From Herbidospora mongoliensis (GTDB lineage Bacteria > Actinomycetota > Actinomycetes > Streptosporangiales > Streptosporangiaceae): a stretch of 64,000 bases of DNA. The stretch's first letter is position 1. Every line of letters begins with the position of its first letter. This document shows positions 1-6,764 of this stretch, piece after piece. The stretch covers positions 248,001 to 312,000 of the forward strand of contig NZ_BBXD01000015.1 in NCBI RefSeq assembly GCF_001570545.1, in the 5' to 3' direction. Below the pieces are notes generated by a model. That model was not told the origin of the DNA and did not search any database. It saw only the letters and a program-made list of their open reading frames with translations. The translations under genes and the position numbers were made by a program.

Positions 1-576
1 GGGATGCCCGGGTTCGAACGCGGACGCAAGCTCGACAAGATGGGCCAGCACGAGGCCGACACCGCCGAGCTGTTCTTCCGCGATGTCCGGGTTCCGGCCG
101 GGAACGTGATCGGGGCGGTCGACGGCGGGTTCGTCGCGATGATGGAGCGGCTGCCGCAGGAACGGCTCGGCGCGGCCGTCGCCAACCTCGCCCACGCCTG
201 GTCGGCGCTGCAGGAGACGCTCGCCTATGTGAAGGAGCGGCGGGCGTTCGGGCAGGCGGTGGGGTCGTTCCAGTACAACAAGTTCACCCTCGCCGACCTG
301 GTCACCGAGCTGGAGGTGACCCGCGCCTACGTCGACCAGTGCGTCGCCGCCCACGCCGCGCGGGAACTGACGGCGGTGGAGGCGGCGAAGGCCAAACTTT
401 GGTCGTCGGAGGTGCAGGGGCGGGTGCTCGACGCGTGTGTCCAGCTGTTCGGCGGATATGGCTACATGCGCGAATACCGGGTCGCGCGGGCGTGGGCCGA
501 CGCGCGGGTGACCCGCATCTGGGCCGGGTCGAGCGAGATCATGCGCGAGATCATCGGCCGGGATCTGGGGCTCTGA
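1..576 (+). CDS. acyl-CoA dehydrogenase, C-terminal part (5' end outside window)
   Basis: This is the C-terminal half (about 190 residues of a family that is usually near 380) of a FAD-dependent acyl-CoA dehydrogenase, which introduces the alpha-beta double bond into an acyl-CoA. The reading frame is open to base 1, so the true start lies upstream; the ATG at base 4 is only the first internal methionine. The helical C-terminal domain is recognisable from the segment RLGAAVANLAHA, the FAD/dimer region LFGGYGYMREY and the terminal IWAGSSEIMREIIGRDLGL, all typical of this family. Its TGA is followed without a gap by the thioesterase ATG, which implies one operon and translational coupling. The substrate cannot be told. 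It might belong to fatty-acid or branched-acid breakdown, and I see no direct link to the PKS genes. Confidence 0.93.
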   Translation, partial: GMPGFERGRKLDKMGQHEADTAELFFRDVRVPAGNVIGAVDGGFVAMMERLPQERLGAAVANLAHAWSALQETLAYVKERRAFGQAVGSFQYNKFTLADLVTELEVTRAYVDQCVAAHAARELTAVEAAKAKLWSSEVQGRVLDACVQLFGGYGYMREYRVARAWADARVTRIWAGSSEIMREIIGRDLGL

Positions 577-981
577 ATGGACTACGCGCACTGGGACGAG
601 ATGCCGACCCGCTGGCGGGACAACGACGTCTACGGGCACCTCAACAACGTCGTCCACTACGAGCTGATGGACTCGGTGATCAACCGCTGGCTGATCACCG
701 AGGCGGGGTTCTCCTCGCTGGAGAGCGCGTCCATCGGGCTGTGCGTCGAGTCGCGCTGTTCCTACAAGGCCGAGGCGGCCTACCCGTCGACGATCAGGGT
801 CGGTCTGCGGATCGGGCGGCTCGGCACCTCCTCGGTCCGCTACGAGCTGGGGCTGTTCGAAGGTGGGCGGCTGCTGGCCGAGGGGGAGTTCACCCACGTG
901 TTCGTCGATCGGGTCACGCGTCGGCCGTCGCCTCTGTCCGGGCCGATGCGGGCGGCGATGGAGAGGCTGGTGGTCGCGTGA
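577..981 (+). CDS. acyl-CoA thioesterase, hot-dog fold (4-hydroxybenzoyl-CoA thioesterase/YbgC-like)
   Basis: A 134-residue single-domain protein of the usual length for hot-dog thioesterases, which hydrolyse acyl-CoA to free acid and CoA in the cytoplasm. The N-terminal segment RWRDNDVYGHLNNVVHY holds the family signature: an aspartate, then GH and NN at the start of the central hot-dog helix. The rest is beta-rich, as expected. The ATG directly abuts the stop of the acyl-CoA dehydrogenase, and its own stop overlaps the next gene's GTG (GTGA, 978-981). It is therefore the middle gene of a coupled operon with two CoA/alcohol redox enzymes. The substrate is unknown; the family covers short to medium and aromatic acyl-CoAs. 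Confidence 0.88.
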   Translation: MDYAHWDEMPTRWRDNDVYGHLNNVVHYELMDSVINRWLITEAGFSSLESASIGLCVESRCSYKAEAAYPSTIRVGLRIGRLGTSSVRYELGLFEGGRLLAEGEFTHVFVDRVTRRPSPLSGPMRAAMERLVVA

Positions 982-2084
982 AGGTCCGTTCGGCCGTGCT
1001 GGTCGAGTCTGGAAGATCGTTTCCGTACGACCTGAGCAGGCCCCTGGAGATCAGGGAGCTGACGCTCGACCCGCCGGGCGGCGGGGAGCTCCTCGTGAAG
1101 ATCCACGCGGCGGGGCTGTGCCACTCCGACCTGTCGGTGATCGACGGGTCGCGTCCCCGGCCGCTGCCGATGGCGCTCGGGCACGAGGCGGCCGGGGTGG
1201 TCGTGGAGTCGCGCGAGCCGGGGTTCGCGGCCGGTGATCACGTGGTGCTGACCTTCGTCCCGGCCTGTGGCTCGTGCGGGGCGTGTGCAGGTGGGCGGCC
1301 CGCTCTCTGCGGTCCCGGTGCGGCGGCGAACCGGGCGGGGACCCTGCTCGGGGGCGGCCATCGGCTCGGGGGCGTGTTCCACCACTTGGGGGTGTCGGCT
1401 TTTTCCGAGTACGCCGTGGTGTCGGCTCGCTCGGCGGTGAAGGTCGCGCCTGAGCTGCCGTTCGAGGTGGCGGCGCTGTTCGGGTGCGCGGTGCTGACCG
1501 GGGCGGGGGCCGCGCTGTACGCCGCCGATGTCGGGCCGCGCGACAGTGTGGCGGTGTTCGGGCTCGGCGGGGTCGGGCTGTCGGCGCTGCTGGCGGCCAA
1601 GGCCGCCGGGGTGACCACGCTGATCGGGGTCGATCTGGTGGCGGGAAAACGGGACCTCGCGCTGTCGCTGGGGGCCTCGCAGGTCGTACAGGGGGGAGAA
1701 GGCGCGGTCGAGGAGGTCAGGGAGCTGACCGGTGGGGGAGCGGTGAAGGTCGTCGACACGACCGGGGTGGCGGCGGTGCTGGCGCAGGCCTACGCGGCCA
1801 CCGCGCCGGGCGGGGTCACCGTCACGGTCGGGCTGCCGGCTCCGTCGGCCGGGTTGACGATTCCGGCGTTGTCGCTGGTCGCGGAGGAGAAGACGCTGCG
1901 CGGCAGCTATCTGGGGTCGTGTGTGCCGCGCCGGGACGTGCCCCGCTTCATCGGCATGTACGAGGCCGGGGTGCTGCCCGTCGACCGGCTGCTGTCCGAC
2001 CGGCTGACGCTCGATCAGGTCAACGAGGGGTTCGACCGGCTGAAGACCGGCGAGGCCGTGCGGCAGGTCGTCACCATGCGTTGA
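978..2084 (+). CDS. zinc-dependent alcohol dehydrogenase (MDR family, class III-like)
   Basis: A 368-residue medium-chain dehydrogenase/reductase that interconverts alcohols and aldehydes with NAD(P). The start is the GTG at 978, which overlaps the thioesterase stop as GTGA; the frame is open further upstream, but that extension would run through the thioesterase gene. The GroES-like half shows the catalytic zinc ligands in GLCHSD and GHE. The structural zinc loop has four cysteines in PACGSCGAC plus a later LC. The Rossmann half has GLGGVGLSALLAAKAAG, followed by GVDL at the end of beta-2. All zinc ligands are present, so an active enzyme is expected. It is the last gene of the acyl-CoA dehydrogenase and thioesterase operon, which suggests a small acyl or alcohol catabolic unit. 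The precise substrate is not evident. Confidence 0.92.
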   Translation: MKVRSAVLVESGRSFPYDLSRPLEIRELTLDPPGGGELLVKIHAAGLCHSDLSVIDGSRPRPLPMALGHEAAGVVVESREPGFAAGDHVVLTFVPACGSCGACAGGRPALCGPGAAANRAGTLLGGGHRLGGVFHHLGVSAFSEYAVVSARSAVKVAPELPFEVAALFGCAVLTGAGAALYAADVGPRDSVAVFGLGGVGLSALLAAKAAGVTTLIGVDLVAGKRDLALSLGASQVVQGGEGAVEEVRELTGGGAVKVVDTTGVAAVLAQAYAATAPGGVTVTVGLPAPSAGLTIPALSLVAEEKTLRGSYLGSCVPRRDVPRFIGMYEAGVLPVDRLLSDRLTLDQVNEGFDRLKTGEAVRQVVTMR

Positions 2085-2116
2085 GCCCGGCGCGGAGATC
2101 GTCGCGAACGCGGGTC

Positions 2117-2122
2117 TATAGT
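2117..2122 (+). promoter_or_regulatory. candidate -10 box (TATAGT) for leaderless TauE gene
   Basis: TATAGT ends eight bases before the GTG at 2131, and no purine-rich Shine-Dalgarno sequence lies between them. This spacing would put the transcription start at or within a base of the GTG, giving a leaderless mRNA, which is common in actinomycetes. No convincing -35 box was seen. Confidence 0.45.
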
Positions 2123-2130
2123 TCTCGCTC

Positions 2131-2886
2131 GTGACGGGGGGACAGATCGCGTTTTTGCTGCTGGCCGCGATGGCGGCCGGGTGGGTCGACGCCGTGGTCG
2201 GCGGTGGCGGGCTGCTGCAACTGCCCGCGCTGCTGCTGGCCGGGCTGAGCCCGGTCGAGGCCCTGGCCACCAACAAGAGCGCTTCGGTCCTCGGTACGGC
2301 CAGCGCCGCCTACACCTACGCCCGCAGGACCGGTGTCGATCGGCTCGCGGTCCCGGCCGGGGTGGCGGCGACGCTGAGCGCGGCCGGGGGCGCGCTGCTG
2401 GCGGCGCTGCTGGATCCGGCCTTCCTGAAACCTTTGATCATCGTGGTGCTGGTCGGCGTGGCGGCGTTCGTGGCGCTGCGGCCCTCGTTCGGCGCGGTCG
2501 CCCTCGCGGAGCGGCGGACCCGGGTGCGGGTGGTGATCGCCGTCCTGGTGGCGGGCGGGGTGATCGCCTTCTACGACGGGCTGATCGGGCCTGGCACCGG
2601 CACCTTTCTGATCATCGCGTTCACGTCGGTCATCGGGATGGACTTCGTGCGCGCCTCGGCCACCGCGAAGATCATCAACATGGGGACCAACATCGGCGCC
2701 ATCACCGTCTTCGCGTTTCAGGGGCATGTGGTGTGGGCGCTGGGGCTGGCGATGGGGGTGGCGAACATCGCCGGCGCCCAGCTCGGCGCGCGGATGGCGC
2801 TCAAGCGGGGCGCCGGTTTCGTCAGGGTCGTTCTGCTGACTGTGGTGTCGGCGCTGGTGCTGCGGCTGGGCTGGGATCTGCTCTGA
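2131..2886 (+). CDS. TauE/SafE-family membrane permease (putative sulfite/sulfonate or anion exporter)
   Basis: A 251-residue polytopic membrane protein of the usual TauE/SafE length, built from about eight hydrophobic helices. The family hallmark is the inverted repeat of four-helix units beginning with a glycine-rich helix. Here the first carries VDAVVGGGGLLQLPALL followed by ALATNKSASV. The second carries FYDGLIGPGTGTFL followed by the equivalent ASATAKIINMGTNIG. Members move small anions such as sulfite, sulfoacetate or other organosulfur and carboxylic acids across the inner membrane; the substrate here cannot be told. GTG start, apparently leaderless (see the -10 box just upstream). The 3' end overlaps the convergent MFS gene by 65 bp. 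No functional tie to the PKS genes is visible. Confidence 0.88.
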   Translation: MTGGQIAFLLLAAMAAGWVDAVVGGGGLLQLPALLLAGLSPVEALATNKSASVLGTASAAYTYARRTGVDRLAVPAGVAATLSAAGGALLAALLDPAFLKPLIIVVLVGVAAFVALRPSFGAVALAERRTRVRVVIAVLVAGGVIAFYDGLIGPGTGTFLIIAFTSVIGMDFVRASATAKIINMGTNIGAITVFAFQGHVVWALGLAMGVANIAGAQLGARMALKRGAGFVRVVLLTVVSALVLRLGWDLL

Positions 2887-4018
2887 GCGCGCCCGCCGCG
2901 AGCGCCACGAACAGGGCCATCACCGCCGGGACGCCCAGGGCGAACGGCAGGCCGGTGAGTTCGGCCAGGCCGCCGATCAGGACGGGCCCGGCGAGCAGAC
3001 CGGCGTACCCGAGACTGGCGACCCGGGCCAGCGCCCGGCCGCTGGTGGCCGGGTCGCGGTGCCCGGCGGCGGAGAACACCTGCGGGATGATGCACGACAG
3101 CCCCGCGCCGAACAGGCCGAACCCGATGATCCCGGCCACGGGGTGGCCGATGAGCAGGGCGATCAGCAGGCCGGTCCCGGCGAGGGTGCCGCAGCAACGC
3201 ACGAGAAGGACCGGGCCGAGCCAGGCGGCGAGCCGGTCTCCGGCGAAGCGCCCGGCGGTCATCATGATCGAGAAGGCGGCGTATCCGGCGGCGCCGACGC
3301 TCTCGTCGGTCAGCAGGTCCTCGACCAGGTAGACCGAGCTCCAGTCGGCCATCGACCCCTCGCCGACCAGGCAGCAGAAGGCCAGCACGCCCAGGAACAG
3401 CACCCATCCGGCCATCGAGTTGCCGGTCTTGCCGGGGGTCTGCTGCGCAGGGGCGCGGGACAGGTCGAGCTCGTCGGGCAGCGCCATGCGGGCGCAGGCG
3501 ATCGAGATGACGAGGATGAACACGCCGACCGTGCCGAACGTCAGCGCCACACTGGCATCGACGTGGGCGAACAGGCCGCCGGTCGCGGCTCCGAGGAACC
3601 CCCCGACGGAGAAGACGGCGTGGAAGGACGACATGATCGGGCGGGCGTAGTGGCGTTCGACGATCACCGCGTTGGCGTTCATGGAGACGTCCAGGACGCC
3701 GTGCACGACCCCGAACGCGAGCAGTGCGGCGGCGAGCCCGATCAGCCCCGGCGCGACGGCGGGCAGGACCAGCACGGGCCCCTGGAGCAGGGCGAAGGGG
3801 ATCATGACGCGGCGGGAGCCGTATCGGTCGACGAGGCGGCCGACGGCCTGCATGCCGGCGATGGCGCCGGCGGCGATGCCCAGCAGGGCCAGGCTCAGCT
3901 GGCCGTCACTCAGGTTGAGGTCGGATTTGATGGCGGGGATACGGGACGTCCAGGTGCCGAGGGCGACACCGGAGACGAGGAAGAGCCCGTAGACGGCCAA
4001 TCGGGCGCGCAACAGCAT
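2822..4018 (-). CDS. MFS transporter
   Basis: A 398-residue, 12-helix major facilitator superfamily protein, most like the sugar/fucose-permease-like or drug-efflux branches. The N-terminal helix (YGLFLVSGVALGTWTSRIP) is followed by the loop after TM2 with GRLVDRYGSRRVM, a form of the MFS motif A. Hydrophobic segments continue to about residue 380, and the protein ends in an Ala/Pro-rich cytosolic tail. That tail is what overlaps the convergent TauE gene. On the minus strand it lies 70 bases downstream of the DeoR-family regulator, in the same direction, so the two are probably co-transcribed and the regulator may control its uptake or efflux substrate. A 5-bp hairpin (4027-4040) lies in the short leader. 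The substrate is unknown. Confidence 0.88.
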   Translation of the reverse strand: MLLRARLAVYGLFLVSGVALGTWTSRIPAIKSDLNLSDGQLSLALLGIAAGAIAGMQAVGRLVDRYGSRRVMIPFALLQGPVLVLPAVAPGLIGLAAALLAFGVVHGVLDVSMNANAVIVERHYARPIMSSFHAVFSVGGFLGAATGGLFAHVDASVALTFGTVGVFILVISIACARMALPDELDLSRAPAQQTPGKTGNSMAGWVLFLGVLAFCCLVGEGSMADWSSVYLVEDLLTDESVGAAGYAAFSIMMTAGRFAGDRLAAWLGPVLLVRCCGTLAGTGLLIALLIGHPVAGIIGFGLFGAGLSCIIPQVFSAAGHRDPATSGRALARVASLGYAGLLAGPVLIGGLAELTGLPFALGVPAVMALFVALAAGALRADPSPAAAPAPTPQSAERP

Positions 4019-4088
4019 GTGGAGAGGCCTGCTTTCAGGCGGTGGGGTCCGGGCGTGACGCTCGCGCCGTCGGGAGCGCCGGATGGTG

Positions 4089-4847
4089 TCAGGCGGTGAT
4101 GACGGTGACGCCCGCTCCGGTGAGGGCGTCCTTCTCCTCCGGCGGGATGCCGGTGTCGGTGACGACGACGTCGAGGCCGGAGTAGGAGCAGACGGCGCCG
4201 AAGGCCGTGCGGGTGAACTTGCCGGAGTCGCAGGCCACGATGACGCGGCGGGCGGAGGCGATGGCGGCCTGCTTGACCGCGACGTCCTCCAGGTCGTGGG
4301 CGGTGACGCCGTGCTTGGCCGACAGGCCGCAGCAGCCGATGACGGCCGTGTCGAACCGCAGCGCCCTCAGCGACGCCTCGGTGAGGGGGCCGACGAAGTT
4401 GAGCTCGACCGGCCTGACCTCGCCACCCGGCAGGACCAGCTTCACGCGGGGCGCGGTGGCCAGTTCGTCGGCGCACCTCAGAGCGAGCGGCAGCACGGTC
4501 AGCCTGCGGCCGTGGACGGCTCTGGCCACCTCCAGCAGGGTCGAGCCGCCGTCGAAGACGACCGCCTCGCCGTCGGCCAGGAGCGCGGCGACGACCAGCG
4601 CGATGCGCTTCTTCGCGTCGACCGCCTCGCGTTCCCGGACGCCGTAGGGCGGCTCCTCGCCGCGCAGCAGCAGGCTGAGCGCGCCGCCCCTGACCCTTCT
4701 GACGACGCCCTGCTGGGCGAGTTCGTCGAGGTCGCGGCGGATCGTCATCTCGGACACCCCGTGGTGGCCGGCCAGCTCGGTGACCGTGACGCTGTCGGCG
4801 GTCCGGAGCTGGTTCATGATCGCGTTGAGCCTTTCGGCACTTTCCAT
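4089..4847 (-). CDS. DeoR-family transcriptional repressor
   Basis: A 252-residue regulator of standard DeoR-family size. An N-terminal winged helix-turn-helix (VTVTELAGHHGVSEMTIRRDLDEL, then VVRRVRGGA) is followed by a sugar-phosphate-isomerase-like effector domain containing IVFDGGST and the conserved VACDSGKF near the end. Members usually repress sugar or nucleoside genes and are released by a phosphorylated sugar. I chose the ATG at 4847: the frame extends upstream only to a TTG at 4883, and that extension would cover the palindrome likely to be its operator. It is transcribed divergently from the WYL regulator and ahead of the MFS gene, which suggests local autoregulation plus control of the transporter. 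It lies about 3 kb from the PKS cluster and is probably not part of it. Confidence 0.9.
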   Translation of the reverse strand: MESAERLNAIMNQLRTADSVTVTELAGHHGVSEMTIRRDLDELAQQGVVRRVRGGALSLLLRGEEPPYGVREREAVDAKKRIALVVAALLADGEAVVFDGGSTLLEVARAVHGRRLTVLPLALRCADELATAPRVKLVLPGGEVRPVELNFVGPLTEASLRALRFDTAVIGCCGLSAKHGVTAHDLEDVAVKQAAIASARRVIVACDSGKFTRTAFGAVCSYSGLDVVVTDTGIPPEEKDALTGAGVTVITA

Positions 4848-4848
4848 G

Positions 4849-4874
4849 TGTTCATTTGAACATGACTTCTGTTC
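4849..4874. promoter_or_regulatory. candidate DeoR-type operator (palindrome plus repeated TGTTC)
   Basis: TGTTCA-TT-TGAACA is an inverted repeat (4849-4862) directly before the repressor's ATG. A second TGTTC starts at 4870, exactly 21 bases, or two helical turns, after the first. The position between two divergent regulator genes fits autorepression. The assignment to the DeoR protein is inference. Confidence 0.5.
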
Positions 4875-4903
4875 GATGAGCAATATGGGAGAGACTGGGG
4901 CGT

Positions 4904-5872
4904 ATGCGTGCCAGCCGGTTGCTCTCCCTCCTTCTGCTCCTGCAGGCCAGGGGACGGATGACGGCGGCGGAACTGTCCGCCGAGCTGGAGGTGTCGATCC
5001 GGACCGTCTACCGGGACATGGAGGCGCTGTCGTCCGCCGGGGTGCCGGTCTACGCCGACCGGGGACCCGCCGGGGGATACCAGCTGCTCGACGGCTATCG
5101 GACCCGGCTCACCGGGCTGACCGAGGCCGAAGCCTCGTCGCTGTTCCTGACGGGGCTTCCCGGGCCCGCCGCCGAACTCGGGCTGGCCGAGGTCACCGCC
5201 GCGGCCGAGCTCAAGCTGCTGGCGGCGCTGCCGCCGGGGCCCCGGTCGCAGGCGGCGCGGATGCGGGAGCGGTTCCTGCTCGACGTCCCCGGCTGGCATC
5301 GGGGTGCGGAGGACGTCCCCTTCCTGGCCGAGGTGGCGGCCGCGGTGTGGGAGCAGCGGCCGTTGCGGCTGACCTACCGGCGCTGGGGGCCGGCCGACGT
5401 GTGCCGGGACGTGTCGCCGTACGGGCTCGTGCTCAAGGGCGGGTCCTGGTATCTGGCGGCCGAGTGCGACGGGTCGATGCGGACCTACCGGGTGTCGCGG
5501 ATCCTCGCGGTGGCGGAGCTGCCGGGGCGGTTCGAGCGGGGCGAGTTCGATCTGCCGGCGTTCTGGGAGCGGTTCTCGGCCGAGTTCGCGACCCGCCTGT
5601 ACACCGGGACGGCGCGGATCCGGCTGGCGCCGGGGGGTGAGGGGCTGCTGAAGTACACGATCGGGGAGGAACGGGTGGCCCCCGCGCTGGCGGAGGCGAC
5701 GGCCGATCCGGACCGGCCCGGGTGGGTCGTGCTGGAGATCCCGGTGGAAGGACTCAACGGGGCGCGGTGGACGTTGCTGCGGATGGGAGCGCTGATCGAG
5801 GTGCTGGGGCCGGCGGATCTGCGCGAGATGATGGCCCAGTCGGTGCGCGAGATGGCGACCATGTATCGTTGA
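4904..5872 (+). CDS. WYL-domain HTH transcriptional regulator (YafY-like)
   Basis: A 322-residue protein with an N-terminal HTH-11 type winged helix (MTAAELSAELEVSIRTVYRDMEAL, wing PVYADRGPAGGY). A central linker and a WYL effector domain follow, beginning near residue 145 (LRLTYRRWG, then SPYGLVLKGGSWYLAAECDG, RTYRVSRI). The length is normal for actinobacterial YafY/DeoR-like WYL regulators. WYL domains sense small ligands or single-stranded nucleic acid, but the ligand here is unknown. ATG at 4904 with GGAGAG about ten bases upstream. It is divergent from the DeoR-family gene, and the shared 56-base gap holds the palindromic operator candidate. It is followed by a hairpin region before the alpha/beta hydrolase, so the two plus-strand genes may be separate units. 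Confidence 0.9.
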   Translation: MRASRLLSLLLLLQARGRMTAAELSAELEVSIRTVYRDMEALSSAGVPVYADRGPAGGYQLLDGYRTRLTGLTEAEASSLFLTGLPGPAAELGLAEVTAAAELKLLAALPPGPRSQAARMRERFLLDVPGWHRGAEDVPFLAEVAAAVWEQRPLRLTYRRWGPADVCRDVSPYGLVLKGGSWYLAAECDGSMRTYRVSRILAVAELPGRFERGEFDLPAFWERFSAEFATRLYTGTARIRLAPGGEGLLKYTIGEERVAPALAEATADPDRPGWVVLEIPVEGLNGARWTLLRMGALIEVLGPADLREMMAQSVREMATMYR

Positions 5873-5874
5873 GA

Positions 5875-5887
5875 CTTACTTTGTAAG
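5875..5887. promoter_or_regulatory. small palindrome CTTAC-TTT-GTAAG, candidate operator
   Basis: A perfect 5-bp dyad with a 3-base centre, three bases after the WYL regulator's stop codon and about 130 bases ahead of the hydrolase start. It looks like a binding site for a dimeric repressor, but it is short and could be chance. No regulator can be assigned. Confidence 0.25.
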
Positions 5888-5960
5888 GTCGCCTCCGGGC
5901 AGGCTTTAGGCCACGTTAAATCGTTTGCTCCCGCCGGGGCCGGCTGGTGAACATGGGCCT

Positions 5961-6008
5961 GGGGCGCTCTGCCACGGGGGCTGGAGCGCCCCTTCCTTCT
6001 TTTCTCTT
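5961..6008 (+). terminator. intrinsic terminator or attenuator hairpin ahead of the hydrolase
   Basis: A 9-bp perfect GC-rich stem (5961-5969 with 5984-5992, GGGGCGCTC against GAGCGCCCC) closes a 14-base loop. A pyrimidine tract rich in T (5993-6008) follows at once. This is the classic layout of a factor-independent terminator for the WYL gene. The T tract runs into the Shine-Dalgarno sequence of the next gene, so it could also act as an attenuator in the hydrolase leader. Confidence 0.6.
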
Positions 6009-6017
6009 GGAGATGTC

Positions 6018-6764
6018 ATGTCGTCAGGTGTCTGGTTCGAGGAGGCGGGAGCCGGCGCTCCTGTCGTGCTGCTGCATTCGGGTGTCGCCGACGCGCGGAT
6101 GTGGGATCCGATGTGGGAGGCGCTGACGGCTCGGTTCCGGGTGGTGCGGCTGGACTTCCGGGGGTTCGGGCGGAGCCCGTGGGCCGCGGAGAAGCCGTAC
6201 ACCGACGCCTCCGACGTGGCCGACGTGCTTGATTCGCTGGGCGTGGCCGGGGCCGTCGTCGTGGGGGCCTCGCACGGGGGGCGGATCGCGCTGGAGCTGG
6301 CCACCGCGCGGCCCGATCTCGTCGGGCGGCTGGTGCTGCTGAACGCGGGGATGGGGTTGCCGGCCACGCCGGAGCTGAAGGCGTTCTCCGAGGCCGAGGG
6401 CGCGCTGATCGAGGCGGGGGACGTCGCGGGGGCCGTACGGCTGAATGTCGACACCTGGGTCGGGCCCGCCGCGGGGGAGCGGGAGCGGGCCTCGGTGAGC
6501 GAGATGCAGCGCAACGCGTTCGAGCTCCAGCTGGCCGCCGATCCGGAGCCGGAGGCCGGGCATCTGCCGATCGACCTGTCGGTGATCGCGGCCCCGGCGA
6601 TCGTGGTGGCCGGGGCGCACGATCTGCCCTACTTCCAGAAGACCGCCGAGGTCATCGCGGACGGACTGGCCTCGGCCGAACTGGTGGTGCTCGACTGGGC
6701 CGGGCATCTGCCCGCGATCGAGCGGCCGGACGAGACGGCGCGGCTGTTGCTCGGGTGGCTCTAG
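6018..6764 (+). CDS. alpha/beta hydrolase
   Basis: A 248-residue alpha/beta hydrolase-fold enzyme. The nucleophile elbow is GASHGG (G-x-S-x-G). The oxyanion-hole region is in VVLLHSGVADARMW, the acid residue is in VVAGAHDLPY, and the catalytic histidine is in WAGHLPAIERPDE. The length and motifs match 3-oxoadipate enol-lactonase-like and general ester hydrolases. The nucleophile motif is not the GHSMG form of type II polyketide thioesterases, so I do not call it an editing thioesterase. ATG at 6018 with TTGGAG five bases upstream; a longer frame to 5925 runs through the terminator hairpin. The stop abuts the stop of the convergent P450. It may be the last left-flank gene or a tailoring/resistance hydrolase at the cluster edge; I cannot decide between them. 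Confidence 0.85.
   Translation: MSSGVWFEEAGAGAPVVLLHSGVADARMWDPMWEALTARFRVVRLDFRGFGRSPWAAEKPYTDASDVADVLDSLGVAGAVVVGASHGGRIALELATARPDLVGRLVLLNAGMGLPATPELKAFSEAEGALIEAGDVAGAVRLNVDTWVGPAAGERERASVSEMQRNAFELQLAADPEPEAGHLPIDLSVIAAPAIVVAGAHDLPYFQKTAEVIADGLASAELVVLDWAGHLPAIERPDETARLLLGWL

Noticed and set aside
339-2084. Long form of the alcohol dehydrogenase starting at 339
   Set aside because: The extra 213 residues overlap the acyl-CoA dehydrogenase and the whole thioesterase gene and are low complexity. The GTG at 978 coupled to the upstream stop is the natural start.
4019-4088. Terminator in the gap between the DeoR gene and the MFS gene (GCCTG-CTTT-CAGGC, 4027-4040)
   Set aside because: The stem is only 5 bp and no T-rich tract follows on the minus strand, so it is noted only as a weak leader hairpin.
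4848-4883. Longer DeoR-family protein starting at TTG 4883
   Set aside because: It would put the palindromic operator candidate inside the coding sequence and adds residues outside the HTH domain; the ATG at 4847 fits the family start. The absence of a clear Shine-Dalgarno sequence leaves some doubt.
5925-6017. Upstream start for the alpha/beta hydrolase at 5925
   Set aside because: The extension spans the terminator hairpin and has no family similarity; the ATG at 6018 has a proper Shine-Dalgarno sequence and begins at the fold's first strand.
6018-6764. Hydrolase as type II editing thioesterase of the PKS
   Set aside because: The nucleophile motif is GASHGG rather than GHSMG, and the sequence resembles general ester/lactone hydrolases.
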